NCBI GenBank assembly: GCA_030693705.1 | Contig: JAUYAB010000107.1 | Location: 1-64,000 of the forward strand | Length of the DNA stretch: 64,000 nt | Direction of reading: 5' to 3' | Source: Ignavibacteria bacterium | GTDB taxonomy: Bacteria > Bacteroidota > Ignavibacteria > Ignavibacteriales > Ignavibacteriaceae | Shown here: piece after piece, positions 37,228 to 46,208 of the stretch | How the letters are laid out: the number at the start of each line of letters is the position of its first letter | How positions within the stretch are numbered: position 1 is the stretch's first letter | Made by a program: the position numbers and the translations under genes | The notes under the pieces: model-generated | What the model was told of the DNA's origin: nothing | Seen by the model: only the letters and a program-made list of their open reading frames with translations | Database searches by the model: none

Positions 37228-37257
37228 CAAATATAGGGGGTAAAGAAGTGAATTCAA
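37228..37257 (-). promoter_or_regulatory. promoter of the pyrG operon
   Basis: On the minus strand TATATTTG (37235-37228) matches TAnnTTTG and TTG at 37257-37255 is the -33 box, 19 nt apart; the ATG is 16 nt downstream of the -7 box. Confidence 0.65.
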
Positions 37258-37266
37258 AAGAAATAA

Positions 37267-37299
37267 AAAAAAATCCCGGAACTTTGCCGGGATTTTTTT
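37267..37299 (-). terminator. bidirectional-looking terminator between gltA and pyrG
   Basis: AAAAAAATCCCGG and CCGGGATTTTTTT form a perfect stem with loop AACTTTG, with A/T runs on both sides. It lies just past the gltA stop on the minus strand, upstream of the pyrG promoter. Read on the minus strand it ends the gltA transcript. Confidence 0.85.
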
Positions 37300-37305
37300 A
37301 ACAAT

Positions 37306-38586
37306 TTAGTTTTTGGACAAATAGTCCTTCAACCAGCCGGTTGTTACAGATTTTGGACGAACAATCGGGTACTGCATCGCGCGGTTAACTACAGCTTGAG
37401 CAGCTACGCCAATTCCCCTTGCCATAGCAAAGAGTACGGTATAATAAGAAAACTCTTTTATTCCGTAGTGATAAATAATCGAACCGGAAATTGCATCAAT
37501 ATTGGGCCATGGATCTTTGATCTTTGCTATATTCTGCAAAATTCCCGGAACCGTTTCAAAAATATGCTCTACGGTTTGGAAGAGCGGTTCATCTGCGCAA
37601 TATTTTTTTCCGAATTCCATGAATGCGATAAATCGAGGATCAACTACGCGGAGAACTGCATGCCCGTATCCAGGAATAACTTTTCCGGATGCAAGTGTTT
37701 CATGCGCATACTGTGCAATTTGTTCACGTGTAGGTTTTCCACCAAAAAGTTCAGTGGTTTCCAAAATCCATTTTACAACTTCTTGATTAGCCAAACCGTG
37801 CAAAGGACCGGCAAGACCATTAAATCCGGCAGACATCGAATAATATAAATCCGACAAAGCAGAATTAACTGTTAACGTTGCAAATGCGGAAACATTTCCA
37901 CCTTCATGATCTGAATGGCTTGTCATATATAACTTTATCAATTCATAAAAATCATGGGAAGATGAATCCATCCCCATAAGATGAACAAAATCGCCGGCTA
38001 AATCTTGTTCAGGGTTGGGTTGAAGCAGCGGACCTTTTTCGAAACTTAATCTATAGACTGCTGCTGCAAGCCCGGGTAATTTAGCAACTATATCTAAAGC
38101 GTCTTCAAGAGTATATTTCCAATATTCATCTTTTTTTATTCCTTGTGCATACATTTTTGCAAAAACAGATTCGCGCTGTAGAACAAGAATTGCCGTATTA
38201 AGCATTACCATTGGATGAGTATCTTTTGGAAGAGCTTTGAGAACATCCCAGATGTAACTTGGAATGTTTTTCCGTAATCTTAACCTGGATGAGAAATCTT
38301 CCAATTCAGCCGCATCAGGAAGATCACCGGTTAAAAGTAAATAGAAAGTTTCTTCAGGAGATTTTTCAACTAAATCTGCTAAAGGAATTCCTCGAATAAT
38401 TAATCCCTTATCTTGTGGAACTGAAGAAGTATCGCACATAACACCTTTTACTCCGCGCATACCGCCGAGCAACTGAGCAACAGTTACTTCGGAAACTTTT
38501 TTCTCTCCGTTTGCTTTGGCTATTTCGCTTAACTCCGAACGCCAAGTTACAATGTTCTGCTGAAGTTTTTCATAAATGTTTAACAT
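37306..38586 (-). CDS. gltA: citrate synthase, eukaryotic/mitochondrial type
   Basis: A 426-residue enzyme whose motifs are those of mitochondrial-type citrate synthase rather than the usual GltA: HSDHEGGNVSAF, GPLHGLANQEVV (catalytic His), GYGHAVLRVVDPRF (second His) and PNIDAISGSI (catalytic Asp). It condenses acetyl-CoA and oxaloacetate. Such proteins occur in Geobacter and some other bacteria. It is a single-gene unit, with a promoter at 38625-38655 and a terminator at 37267-37299. Confidence 0.93.
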   Translation of the reverse strand: MLNIYEKLQQNIVTWRSELSEIAKANGEKKVSEVTVAQLLGGMRGVKGVMCDTSSVPQDKGLIIRGIPLADLVEKSPEETFYLLLTGDLPDAAELEDFSSRLRLRKNIPSYIWDVLKALPKDTHPMVMLNTAILVLQRESVFAKMYAQGIKKDEYWKYTLEDALDIVAKLPGLAAAVYRLSFEKGPLLQPNPEQDLAGDFVHLMGMDSSSHDFYELIKLYMTSHSDHEGGNVSAFATLTVNSALSDLYYSMSAGFNGLAGPLHGLANQEVVKWILETTELFGGKPTREQIAQYAHETLASGKVIPGYGHAVLRVVDPRFIAFMEFGKKYCADEPLFQTVEHIFETVPGILQNIAKIKDPWPNIDAISGSIIYHYGIKEFSYYTVLFAMARGIGVAAQAVVNRAMQYPIVRPKSVTTGWLKDYLSKN

Positions 38587-38624
38587 AAGCTCCCTTGTAA
38601 TTAATTATTAATAAAATTTACAAA

Positions 38625-38655
38625 CAAACTTAGGTTATTTTCTATTTGAATTCAA
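38625..38655 (-). promoter_or_regulatory. promoter of the citrate synthase gene
   Basis: On the minus strand TAAGTTTG (38632-38625) matches TAnnTTTG and TTG at 38655-38653 lies 20 nt upstream; 38 nt separate the -7 box from the ATG, which is preceded by AAGGGAG. Confidence 0.6.
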
Positions 38656-38698
38656 TATTTTATAAGTGAAAAAATAAAAAAATAAAAAAAGGAAAATT

Positions 38699-39784
38699 TT
38701 GTTCGAAACCGCCATTTTCTCGATTCTCTTCTTTTCGGTGTTCACAATTCTGGTTTATACCGCAATGTGGCGTTCACTGCGCGTAAAAAAAACAATCGAA
38801 AAGCCCGACAAGCTTGGGATTTCAATAGTGATTGCCGCTAAAAACGAACAAGCCAATCTTGAAAACCTCTTCAGTGCACTCGAAAATCAAAATTATCCGA
38901 AAGAAAAGTTTGAAATAATTTTTGTGGATGATAATTCCACCGACGACACTTTTACCGAAGCTGAAAAGTACGCGAGCCGCTTTCTCAACTTTCATTTACT
39001 AAAAGCTGAAAATAAAATTCTCCCGGCAAAAAAAGGAGCGCTGGATTTAGGAATATCACAAGCCAGATTTCCTTTTCTTCTTTTTACCGATGCGGATTGC
39101 GCCCCACAAAACAACTGGCTAAATGCTTTCTCCGAAAAATTTTCAGCAGGTTATGAACTCCTTTTCGGATTTGCTCCTTTCCATTTAAAGAAAACTTTTG
39201 CAAATCGTTTTTTCTGTTTTGAAAATCTGAGGACAACATTACTTACTTCTTCCGCTGCTTGGTTTAACCTTCCCTACTCTGCGGCATCAAGAAGTTTAGG
39301 AATTAGAAAAGAAATATTCAATCAACTTGGGGGATTCAGTAAGACATTACAAACACTGGGCGGTGATGATGATTTACTGATTCGTGAGGCCGTTAATAAT
39401 AATTGTAAAATTGGGATTATAGCTGCCGATGCGAGTTTAGTTTTTTCAAATCCGCAGAAAAGTTTTGCCGATTACTTTCTGCAAAAACGGAGACACACCG
39501 CAACTTCTTTTCATTATTTATGGCAACATAAATTGTTTCTCGCAATCTGGCATTTGACTAATATTCTTGCGGTTGATTCTCTCTTTATTCTTCCATTCTT
39601 TCCGGAAGCCGGGTTCATTTTTCTTACAAAAATCTTTTGTGATTACCTTATCGTCTATTCATTTCAAAGGAAATTCAGCTATAAGTTTTCATTCGGTGAA
39701 ATATTTTTTTTTCAAATACTCTATGAATGTTTCATCGTTGTTAATTTCCTCAACGCGAAATTTTTCAAAGTAAAGTGGAAATGA
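38699..39784 (+). CDS. family 2 glycosyltransferase, membrane-anchored
   Basis: A 361-residue protein with an N-terminal membrane helix, a GT-A catalytic domain (about 40-260) and two C-terminal helices. Seen are SIVIAAKNEQANL, VDDNSTDDT, the metal-binding FTDADCAP, the base region GGDDDLLIREA and QKRRHTATS, where processive GT2 enzymes carry QxxRW. It transfers sugars to a lipid or polymer at the membrane; substrate unknown. The start is a TTG preceded by AAAGGA at good spacing. It is divergent from gltA and 54 nt before cdd. Confidence 0.88.
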   Translation: MFETAIFSILFFSVFTILVYTAMWRSLRVKKTIEKPDKLGISIVIAAKNEQANLENLFSALENQNYPKEKFEIIFVDDNSTDDTFTEAEKYASRFLNFHLLKAENKILPAKKGALDLGISQARFPFLLFTDADCAPQNNWLNAFSEKFSAGYELLFGFAPFHLKKTFANRFFCFENLRTTLLTSSAAWFNLPYSAASRSLGIRKEIFNQLGGFSKTLQTLGGDDDLLIREAVNNNCKIGIIAADASLVFSNPQKSFADYFLQKRRHTATSFHYLWQHKLFLAIWHLTNILAVDSLFILPFFPEAGFIFLTKIFCDYLIVYSFQRKFSYKFSFGEIFFFQILYECFIVVNFLNAKFFKVKWK

Positions 39785-39838
39785 TTTCTTTACCTTTCTA
39801 ATAAATTTCTTATTTTTGAACAACAAAGTTGAGTGACA

Positions 39839-40246
39839 ATGGATTATACATTCTTAGTTGAAAAAGCAATCGAAGCTAAAAAAAACGCGATGCCGACTTA
39901 CTCCAACTTCCACGTTGGTGCGGCATTGCTAACCGAAGACGGTAAAATTTATACAGGCTGTAACATTGAGAGCAGTTCCTACAGCCTTACAATGTGCGCT
40001 GAACGGACGGCGATCTTCAAAGCTGTTTCCGAAGGAGAACGAAAATTTAAAGCGCTTGCAATTGCCGCGGATACCGTTGATTTCTGCTCACCATGCGGCG
40101 CCTGCCGGCAAATCATTTCCGATATTTGCAAAGATATCGACATCGTTTTAACAAATCAAAAAAAAGAAATTAAAATTCTTCGTACAAAAGATTTACTCCC
40201 TTTTGCGTTTGAAGAGACCGACTTAAAAACAAAAATATCCGGATAA
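39839..40246 (+). CDS. cdd: cytidine deaminase
   Basis: A 135-residue homotetrameric-type cytidine deaminase: [22 protein letters not shown], the zinc-binding [10 protein letters not shown] with the catalytic Glu, and PCGACRQ. It converts cytidine to uridine. A GTG two codons earlier (39833) is an alternative start. It leads directly into tdk (1 nt), then nupC, and forms a nucleoside salvage block. Confidence 0.95.
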   Translation: MDYTFLVEKAIEAKKNAMPTYSNFHVGAALLTEDGKIYTGCNIESSSYSLTMCAERTAIFKAVSEGERKFKALAIAADTVDFCSPCGACRQIISDICKDIDIVLTNQKKEIKILRTKDLLPFAFEETDLKTKISG

Positions 40247-40247
40247 T

Positions 40248-40823
40248 ATGCACGAATTCAATCCTCATTCTCTTCCGAAAGAAACCGGCTGGATAGAAGT
40301 TATTGCCGGTTGTATGTTCAGCGGAAAAACCGAAGAACTTATCAGAAGACTTCGCCGCGCAAAAATTGCAAAGCAAAACGTCATCGTTTTCAAACCGAAA
40401 ATTGATACGCGGTATTCTGCTGAGAAAATTGTTTCCCACAGCGAACAATCTCTTCCTTCAATTATCGTTGAAACTCCACAAGAAATTTTAGAACTATCTA
40501 AAGATGCACAAGTTATCGGGATAGATGAAGCGCAGTTTTTTTCAAAAGAAATTGTTGATGTTTGTAATCAACTTGCAAATGATGGAAAGCGTGTGCTTGT
40601 AGCGGGTTTAGACCAGGATTACCGCGGTATTCCTTTTGAACCGATGCCGCAATTGCTTGCCATCGCAGAATACATAACAAAGACTCTTGCAATTTGTATG
40701 GTCTGCGGTAATCCGGCAGATAAGACCCAGCGTAAAATTATTTCTGCGGAACGTGTAGTTGTCGGCGCTTCAGATATTTATGAAGCGCGGTGCAGAAAAT
40801 GTCATTTCATTCCACAAGTATAA
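40248..40823 (+). CDS. tdk: thymidine kinase
   Basis: A 191-residue TK1-type kinase with P-loop [15 protein letters not shown] (about 20-34), Walker B-like [10 protein letters not shown], and the lasso zinc cysteines in CMVCGN and ARCRKCH. It phosphorylates thymidine and deoxyuridine. It lies between cdd and nupC with very short gaps, fitting a nucleoside salvage operon. Confidence 0.95.
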   Translation: MHEFNPHSLPKETGWIEVIAGCMFSGKTEELIRRLRRAKIAKQNVIVFKPKIDTRYSAEKIVSHSEQSLPSIIVETPQEILELSKDAQVIGIDEAQFFSKEIVDVCNQLANDGKRVLVAGLDQDYRGIPFEPMPQLLAIAEYITKTLAICMVCGNPADKTQRKIISAERVVVGASDIYEARCRKCHFIPQV

Positions 40824-40835
40824 TTAAAGGACTTT

Positions 40836-42188
40836 ATGGATTTTGTAATTTCATTACTCCGGGGAACATTTGGAATTGCCCTTTTGCTTGGTATTGCTTT
40901 TCTTTTTTCAAATAACAAGAAAAAGATTAATTGGAAATTAGTTGTTACCGGTATTTCAATACAAGTTTTGTTTGCAATTTTTATTCTTCACTCCGAAACT
41001 CTTCGCAGTTGGTTTTTTCCCTTAGGCTGGATAAAAGATATTATAAATTGGCTTGGCTCGGCAATAGTAGCTCTGCTTGGTTTTACTATGGAAGGATCAA
41101 AGTTCGTTTTCGGTAAACTTGCAATAAACAGCGGAGCCGAATCTATCGGTTTCTTTTTCGCTTTCCAGGTTTTGCCTACGATCATTTTTGTTTCGGCGCT
41201 AACTTCGGTGCTTTACTATCTTGGAATTTTGCAATTAGTTGTAAAAGGAATGGCTTGGGTTATGTCAAAGTTATTAGGAACAAGCGGTGCGGAATCTCTT
41301 TCAAACACTGCAAATATTTTTGTCGGACAAACAGAAGCGCCGTTGTTAATTCGTCCATACATTGCAAAGATGACGAACTCAGAATTGCTTACGATAATGA
41401 TCGGTGGAATGGCGACAATTGCCGGTGGAGTTATGGCGGGATACATCCAAATGCTGGGGCAATCATTTGCCGACGCTAACAACATTCCGCTCTACCAGGC
41501 GCAACTTCGTTTTGCCGTTCAACTTTTAGCTGCAAGTTGTATGGCGGCGCCAGCTTCGCTGGTTGTTGCAAAAATTCTTTTCCCTGAAGTTGGCGACCCG
41601 GTAACAAAAGGAACTGTGCGATTAAAAGTTGATAAGAATGCATCTAATATTATTGAAGCTGCCGCTACCGGCGCCTCCGACGGCTTACAACTTGCATTAA
41701 ACGTGGCTGGAATGCTGCTCGCGTTTATAGCTTTAATCGCGATGTTCAATTTTATTTTAACAAGTTTGGGTGATGTTATCGGTCTTAACCAAATGCTTAT
41801 GGTAAATTTCGGCAAACCGCTTTCACTGCAATTAATTTTCGGATTGCTGCTTCAATATCTTGCTTATGGAATCGGCGTTCCATGGCAGGACGCATTAAAC
41901 TTCGGAAGTTTGATCGGAACAAAAGTTGTGTTAAATGAGTTTGTCGCTTACCTCGATTTGACAACGATTATTAAAGCTCACGCAATGTCCGATAAAGGAA
42001 TTATTATGGCAACTTATGCGCTATGTGGATTTGCAAATTTTTCTTCCATCGCAATTCAGATCGGCGGGATTAGTCCGTTAGCTCCCGAACGAAAAAAAGA
42101 TATTGCAGCATTAGGTTTGCGTGCAGTGCTTGGTGGAACTCTTGCAACATTAATGACGGCTACGTTAGCCGGTATTTTATTGAAATAG
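40836..42188 (+). CDS. nupC: concentrative nucleoside transporter (NupC/CNT family)
   Basis: A 450-residue membrane protein with the CNT fold. The signature GQTEAPLLIRPYI lies near residue 166, and the C-terminal GFANFSSIAIQIGGI matches the second conserved region. It imports nucleosides with sodium or protons. It starts 12 nt after tdk. The nearby cdd, tdk and pnp would use the imported nucleosides. Confidence 0.94.
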   Translation: MDFVISLLRGTFGIALLLGIAFLFSNNKKKINWKLVVTGISIQVLFAIFILHSETLRSWFFPLGWIKDIINWLGSAIVALLGFTMEGSKFVFGKLAINSGAESIGFFFAFQVLPTIIFVSALTSVLYYLGILQLVVKGMAWVMSKLLGTSGAESLSNTANIFVGQTEAPLLIRPYIAKMTNSELLTIMIGGMATIAGGVMAGYIQMLGQSFADANNIPLYQAQLRFAVQLLAASCMAAPASLVVAKILFPEVGDPVTKGTVRLKVDKNASNIIEAAATGASDGLQLALNVAGMLLAFIALIAMFNFILTSLGDVIGLNQMLMVNFGKPLSLQLIFGLLLQYLAYGIGVPWQDALNFGSLIGTKVVLNEFVAYLDLTTIIKAHAMSDKGIIMATYALCGFANFSSIAIQIGGISPLAPERKKDIAALGLRAVLGGTLATLMTATLAGILLK

Positions 42189-42614
42189 GAAAGAATGAAT
42201 GAATGACTGAAGAGTATCCTCAGTTAAATTCTTGTTTTGGGGACATGATTTACGAACAAGGATCAACGATATTTGATTTATGAAGTTAAATTGAATAAGA
42301 GGAAAGAGTTCGTAGCGAGCTTTGCGATTCTTGGCGAACTTTGCGAGAAAAAAATCTCTCGCAACGCACGCAACGGAGTCGCAACGAGCGCAAAGGTGAA
42401 AAATGTAGAGACTTGTACAAATATGGAAATTGACGATCGAAAAAGTTTTGGTTGCCGGCTACGCCACGCTAAGAAGTGAATGGATGAATGATCAATTAGC
42501 GGAACAACAAAGATTCTTATGCATTACATTCAACCATACAGTCATGCAACCATTCGTTCACTGTGCTAAGTTATTTAGAACTGGTTTACCAAATTTTTGA
42601 AATAGGAATTTATA
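42189..42614. repeat. 426-bp gap holding a CGCAAAG-type dispersed element
   Basis: The core 42273-42478 matches the reverse complement of 52118-52391 over most of its length, and part of 11634-11738. It contains AGCGAGCTTTGCG / GGCGAACTTTGCGAGAAAAAAA and TCTCGCAACG words. GAATGAATGAATG-like words flank both ends (about 42195 and 42478). A frame through it would encode 68 residues, EFVAxxAxxGxLCEKK-like, shared with the other copies. No recognised gene otherwise; CATTCA-type words precede pnp. Confidence 0.7.
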
Positions 42615-43442
42615 ATGATCAACCTCAACTCCATTTTTTCTGAAACTACAACCGCGTTAAAAAAGATCGCTCCCTTTCAACCTGAGATGGCGATCATTCT
42701 CGGCAGCGGTCTGGGTGATTTTGCTTCTTCACTTGATCTAAAAGTTTCTATTCCAACTTCAGAATTGCCAAACTATCCTGCTTCAACTGTTACCGGACAT
42801 CAAGGGAAAATTCATTTTGCTGAATACGGCGGAAAGAAAGTAATTTTATTCCAGGGAAGAATTCATTTTTACGAAGGGTACGATCTTTATCAATGCCTCC
42901 TCCCCGTTCATCTTTGCGCTGAACTTGGATGTAAAAATATTTTGTTAACGAATGCAGCCGGAGGAATTAACCGAAATTTTTCACCCGGCGATCTGATGCT
43001 GCTAACTTCATTCAATTCAATTTTCCTTAAAAAAGAATTATCGGAAGTGATGGGAATTTCCAACTTTGATGCAAAGACTGCTTTCCTCGATTGTCCTTCG
43101 CAACAACTAAACACAACTATTAAAAACGCAGCGCTTGAAGAAAAAATTACTTTAAAGGAAGGATCATACTGGTATTCCAAAGGTCCATCATACGAAACAC
43201 CGGCAGAAATTGAGATGATGCATAAGTTTGGAACAGATGCAGTCGGTATGTCAACCGTGCACGAAGCTGTTTACGCTGTTTCAAAAGGAATGAAATGCGC
43301 AGGAATTTCTTGTATCACAAATTTTGCTGCGGGAATCTCAGACCAAAAACTCTCGCACGAAGAAGTAACCGAAACCGCCAACCGTGTAAAAGGAAATTTT
43401 GAGCGACTGATAAAAACGTTTGTTGAGATGAGTGTTGTTTAA
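42615..43442 (+). CDS. purine nucleoside phosphorylase
   Basis: A 275-residue trimeric-type phosphorylase (PNP/PunA class). Seen are ILGSGLGDFA, the phosphate-binding TVTGHQGKIHF, GRIHFYEGYD, LTNAAGGINRNFSPGDLMLLT and TDAVGMSTVHEA with the Glu-poor loop of this class. It splits inosine or guanosine with phosphate. It is separated from nupC by a repeat-rich gap, so it may have its own promoter. Confidence 0.94.
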   Translation: MINLNSIFSETTTALKKIAPFQPEMAIILGSGLGDFASSLDLKVSIPTSELPNYPASTVTGHQGKIHFAEYGGKKVILFQGRIHFYEGYDLYQCLLPVHLCAELGCKNILLTNAAGGINRNFSPGDLMLLTSFNSIFLKKELSEVMGISNFDAKTAFLDCPSQQLNTTIKNAALEEKITLKEGSYWYSKGPSYETPAEIEMMHKFGTDAVGMSTVHEAVYAVSKGMKCAGISCITNFAAGISDQKLSHEEVTETANRVKGNFERLIKTFVEMSVV

Positions 43443-43527
43443 AATATAAGAACGAAAACTTCCATGTTCATCATTCCTTGTTCAATATTCGATATTCAAT
43501 GCCAGCTTGCAACGAACTTAAAAAACT

Positions 43528-43577
43528 AAACCTTCGAGGTCTCAGTACTAAATTAGATCCTCAGACCTCGAAGGTTT
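43528..43577. terminator. 15-bp perfect hairpin between convergent genes
   Basis: AAACCTTCGAGGTCT (43528-43542) and AGACCTCGAAGGTTT (43563-43577) are perfect complements around a 20-nt loop, next to the stop of the minus-strand DUF3267 gene and followed by TTTT on the plus strand. It may terminate pnp transcription. This AACCTTCGAGG palindrome type is common between Bacteroidota genes, so it may be a mobile palindrome as well. Word-like ATTCCTTGTTC sequence lies at 43464-43500. Confidence 0.6.
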
Positions 43578-44149
43578 TAATATCCGGATTTTACTACTAC
43601 TTTACACCCCGCTCTTTCCGGATGATCAGCAACTAATTGTTCATTCTTCACTTTTCGTATCAGCCAGAAGATTAAAAAATCTCCGCATGCGGTTACCGTA
43701 AAAAGTAATCCCGTTACAAAAAACCAAACGCTTCCGGAAACAAATGAAATAAAAATTGGAATTAATCCTAAAATAATTGCCGGAGTGAGCAAAGCCATTC
43801 TATAAACTTTAGCGGTAACCGCTTCACCGCAATGGGCATAAGGTGAAAGTGATCTAACATTGAATCCGAATTTGATTTTACTGAATGGGATTTTCGCAAA
43901 CACAACCCAGGAGATTGCATGAATAAGTTCATGTAAAACTATCCCGAAGAAAAAAATTAAAATTAGAAGAAGAAAATTGGAAGTGCTACTGAACTCGGAA
44001 TAGACTTTCTCCGTTCCCCAGAGAAATGAGTATGGGAGGATAGTTACAAGTAGTGAGAGGATGAAAATTGGGAAACTGTAAATGTTCGCTTTCCACAAAG
44101 GAATTGACAGATCAATTTCTTTTTCTTTATCTCTTATTTCATCGCTCAT
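43577..44149 (-). CDS. DUF3267 family putative membrane metalloprotease
   Basis: A 190-residue protein with four or so membrane helices and an HExxH zinc motif in VLHELIHAISW (about residues 73-83), as in DUF3267 proteins. The conserved second part reads SPYAHCGEAVTAKVYRMALLTPAII. Members resemble site-2-type proteases but have no proven substrate. It overlaps rsmE by 4 nt. Confidence 0.85.
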   Translation of the reverse strand: MSDEIRDKEKEIDLSIPLWKANIYSFPIFILSLLVTILPYSFLWGTEKVYSEFSSTSNFLLLILIFFFGIVLHELIHAISWVVFAKIPFSKIKFGFNVRSLSPYAHCGEAVTAKVYRMALLTPAIILGLIPIFISFVSGSVWFFVTGLLFTVTACGDFLIFWLIRKVKNEQLVADHPERAGCKVVVKSGY

Positions 44150-44859
44150 AAAAAATTGGCAGTAATTTTCGCAGCGGCAAAAACAATCGCCGTCTCCGAT
44201 CTCAGCCGGTTTTCCGTAAGTTGAAAAAGATTATCTGTTCCGGCTGATTCAATTTCCTTTTTGTCAAGACCGCCCTCCGGTCCAAAAATAAAATAATATT
44301 TTTTATCTTCTGCCAATTTCAACTCACTTAATTTCTTTTCCGCGTTTTGTTCAAAGAGAATTTTAGTTCCGTCTAATTCCAAAATGCTTTTGAAATTTGT
44401 TAAAGAATGGATTTTAGGTAAATAACTTCGCAGCGATTGTTTCATAGCGGAGAGAAGAATCTTTTCCCATCTCTCTGCTTTATTTGATTTTGCAACCGTT
44501 CGCATCGATTCAAAAATAATTAAGTTCGTTATTCCCAACTCCACACATTTTTCAAGTGCAAATTCAAACCGCTCCGGACTTTTCAATTTTGGAATGCAGA
44601 AGAAAATATTCTGAAATTTATTCTCATACGTTTCAACCGACAGAATTTCCGCTGACAAAAAAGTTTTATCAACATCAGTAATTCTACAAGTATAAATTTT
44701 CCCACAGCCGTCAGTAACATAAATGTCATCATCAATTTTATGACGCATAACGCGCGTGAGATGAGAGAATTCTTCACCAATTACTTTTACCGAATTACCG
44801 GAAAAGGAATCGGGATGAGAATAATATAATTCTATGTTAGAAAGATATGCCAAGGTCAA
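44146..44859 (-). CDS. rsmE: 16S rRNA (uracil1498-N3)-methyltransferase
   Basis: A protein of up to 237 residues of the SPOUT-class RsmE family. HLTRVMRHKIDDDIYVTDG is in the N-terminal PUA-like domain; LALEKCVELG-like ALEKCVELGITN and FIFGPEGGLDKKEIE are in the knotted SAM domain, followed by LGxRILRxETA-like LTENRLRSETA. It methylates U1498 of 16S rRNA. There is no ATG near the N-terminus: TTG at 44859 is the formal start, and homology would suit a start around NIELYYS, eight codons later. It overlaps the Omp85 gene by 23 nt. Confidence 0.92.
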   Translation of the reverse strand: MTLAYLSNIELYYSHPDSFSGNSVKVIGEEFSHLTRVMRHKIDDDIYVTDGCGKIYTCRITDVDKTFLSAEILSVETYENKFQNIFFCIPKLKSPERFEFALEKCVELGITNLIIFESMRTVAKSNKAERWEKILLSAMKQSLRSYLPKIHSLTNFKSILELDGTKILFEQNAEKKLSELKLAEDKKYYFIFGPEGGLDKKEIESAGTDNLFQLTENRLRSETAIVFAAAKITANFL

Positions 44860-46156
44860 ATATTACTTCTGATTTTCCTAGTTCATTAAGTGCAAATTCT
44901 AAACGCGCAATATTGTAAGGGAGTACTAACGTTGTCAGTCCGAATCCATACCCGGAAAAACCACGCGATAAGTTAATGAATTTTCCTCTCATCTGGGTTA
45001 CTCCCGCTTCAACAAAAGTTTGCGCGTAAATTTCTACACGATAACTTAAAAGCGCTTCGGGAATCAACGGCAGATTCAAATGGATATTTATTTCCGTTAA
45101 GAGGGGATATTTAAATTCAAGCTGGGTCAGGTACATATTGTGCCCTTCCGAGATGTCGGTAAAGTGCCCGCGGACTCTTTCACTATAACCGAGAAAACTA
45201 TTATCATAAAAAGGGATCAGTTTGCCAAAAGTCTGCCGGGTTGTAATTCTCCATTTTGAAGAAAGGCTTTTATAAATTGTTCTGTACTCACGAAAATCAA
45301 CCGAGAAAATATTATAATCTATTCCACCTTCACCAAAACCCTTTTTCAAAATATCGGCGTTAAAATAAGTTCCGTCTTTTGGGAATTGTGCAAGATCGCG
45401 CGAATCATAATAGTAACGAAATCCCAGGAATGGTAATCTATCAATACGTGAACTCGCAGCATTTACACCGGGAATATATTTGGGAGTTGCGACATAAGAG
45501 AAGCCTCCGTAAACATCCGCTTTATTAAAAAGATTAAACCGCTTTCCCAGAGTAAGACTTCCACCGATAAATTTTTGTTTAAATTTTTCTCCATACAAAT
45601 ATTCGGCTATTCTACTTTTATTGTTTTGATTCACATAAACAAATGAAGCATCAAAATAAATGGCTTCTTTGCGGAACCAATACGGCTTTGAGTATTGCAG
45701 CGTAAACGAAGGATCGTACCCGAGACTGAAAGAAGTTCGAAGTTTTTCATTCTTCCCTCTAAAATTCATTATCAGTACATCGAGTCCGTACGTTGCTTTT
45801 TTCCAGTCTCTATCACGTAAAGCTAAAAAAGGAATGGGCCAGATATACCAACTCTCATTTACTTCTATGATAAGTGTTGTTTTATCTTCATTCGATTGGG
45901 GATAGAGTTTAACATTTGTAAAAATTCCCAAACTGTAAATACGTTCACGATTGTATCTAAGTTTTACTGAATCGACAACCTCACCTTTTGAAAAAGTCAA
46001 TTCAGTTAAAATGATTTCCGGTTCGGTAATAGCATTTCCCTTGATGGCAATTGAATCAACTCGAAACGGTTTGAAAAACAAATTCTGTTTAGGAATTACA
46101 TCCTGACAAAAAATTTCAGAAACGAGAAGTATAAAAACTAAAACAAAGAATTTCAC
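44837..46156 (-). CDS. single-POTRA Omp85/BamA-like outer-membrane protein
   Basis: A 439-residue protein with a signal peptide (MKFFVLVFILLVSEIFC), one POTRA domain (about 30-100: VDSIAIKGNAITEPEIIL...GIFTNVKLYP) and a C-terminal 16-strand-type Omp85 barrel ending in phenylalanine (VIFDLGISF). The conserved RGF-like region appears as ERVRGH. BamA has five POTRAs, so this is a shorter relative (patatin-like or TamA-like class), and its substrate is unknown. It precedes rsmE. Confidence 0.85.
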   Translation of the reverse strand: MKFFVLVFILLVSEIFCQDVIPKQNLFFKPFRVDSIAIKGNAITEPEIILTELTFSKGEVVDSVKLRYNRERIYSLGIFTNVKLYPQSNEDKTTLIIEVNESWYIWPIPFLALRDRDWKKATYGLDVLIMNFRGKNEKLRTSFSLGYDPSFTLQYSKPYWFRKEAIYFDASFVYVNQNNKSRIAEYLYGEKFKQKFIGGSLTLGKRFNLFNKADVYGGFSYVATPKYIPGVNAASSRIDRLPFLGFRYYYDSRDLAQFPKDGTYFNADILKKGFGEGGIDYNIFSVDFREYRTIYKSLSSKWRITTRQTFGKLIPFYDNSFLGYSERVRGHFTDISEGHNMYLTQLEFKYPLLTEINIHLNLPLIPEALLSYRVEIYAQTFVEAGVTQMRGKFINLSRGFSGYGFGLTTLVLPYNIARLEFALNELGKSEVIFDLGISF

Positions 46157-46164
46157 TTCTCTCC

Positions 46165-46208
46165 CCCATTCCTAATTCCTTCCGCCTTCGACGGATCGTA
46201 ATTCCTAA
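46165..46208. repeat. AATTCCTAATT words with TCCGCC palindrome
   Basis: ATTCCTAATTCC and AATTCCTAATTA enclose TCCGCCTTCGACGGA (46180-46194), the same arrangement as at 26404-26456. It lies in the gap between the CoA-binding protein gene and the Omp85 gene. Confidence 0.6.

Noticed and set aside
37396-37848. 150-codon plus-strand frame
   Set aside because: It is antisense to citrate synthase and compositionally a shadow.
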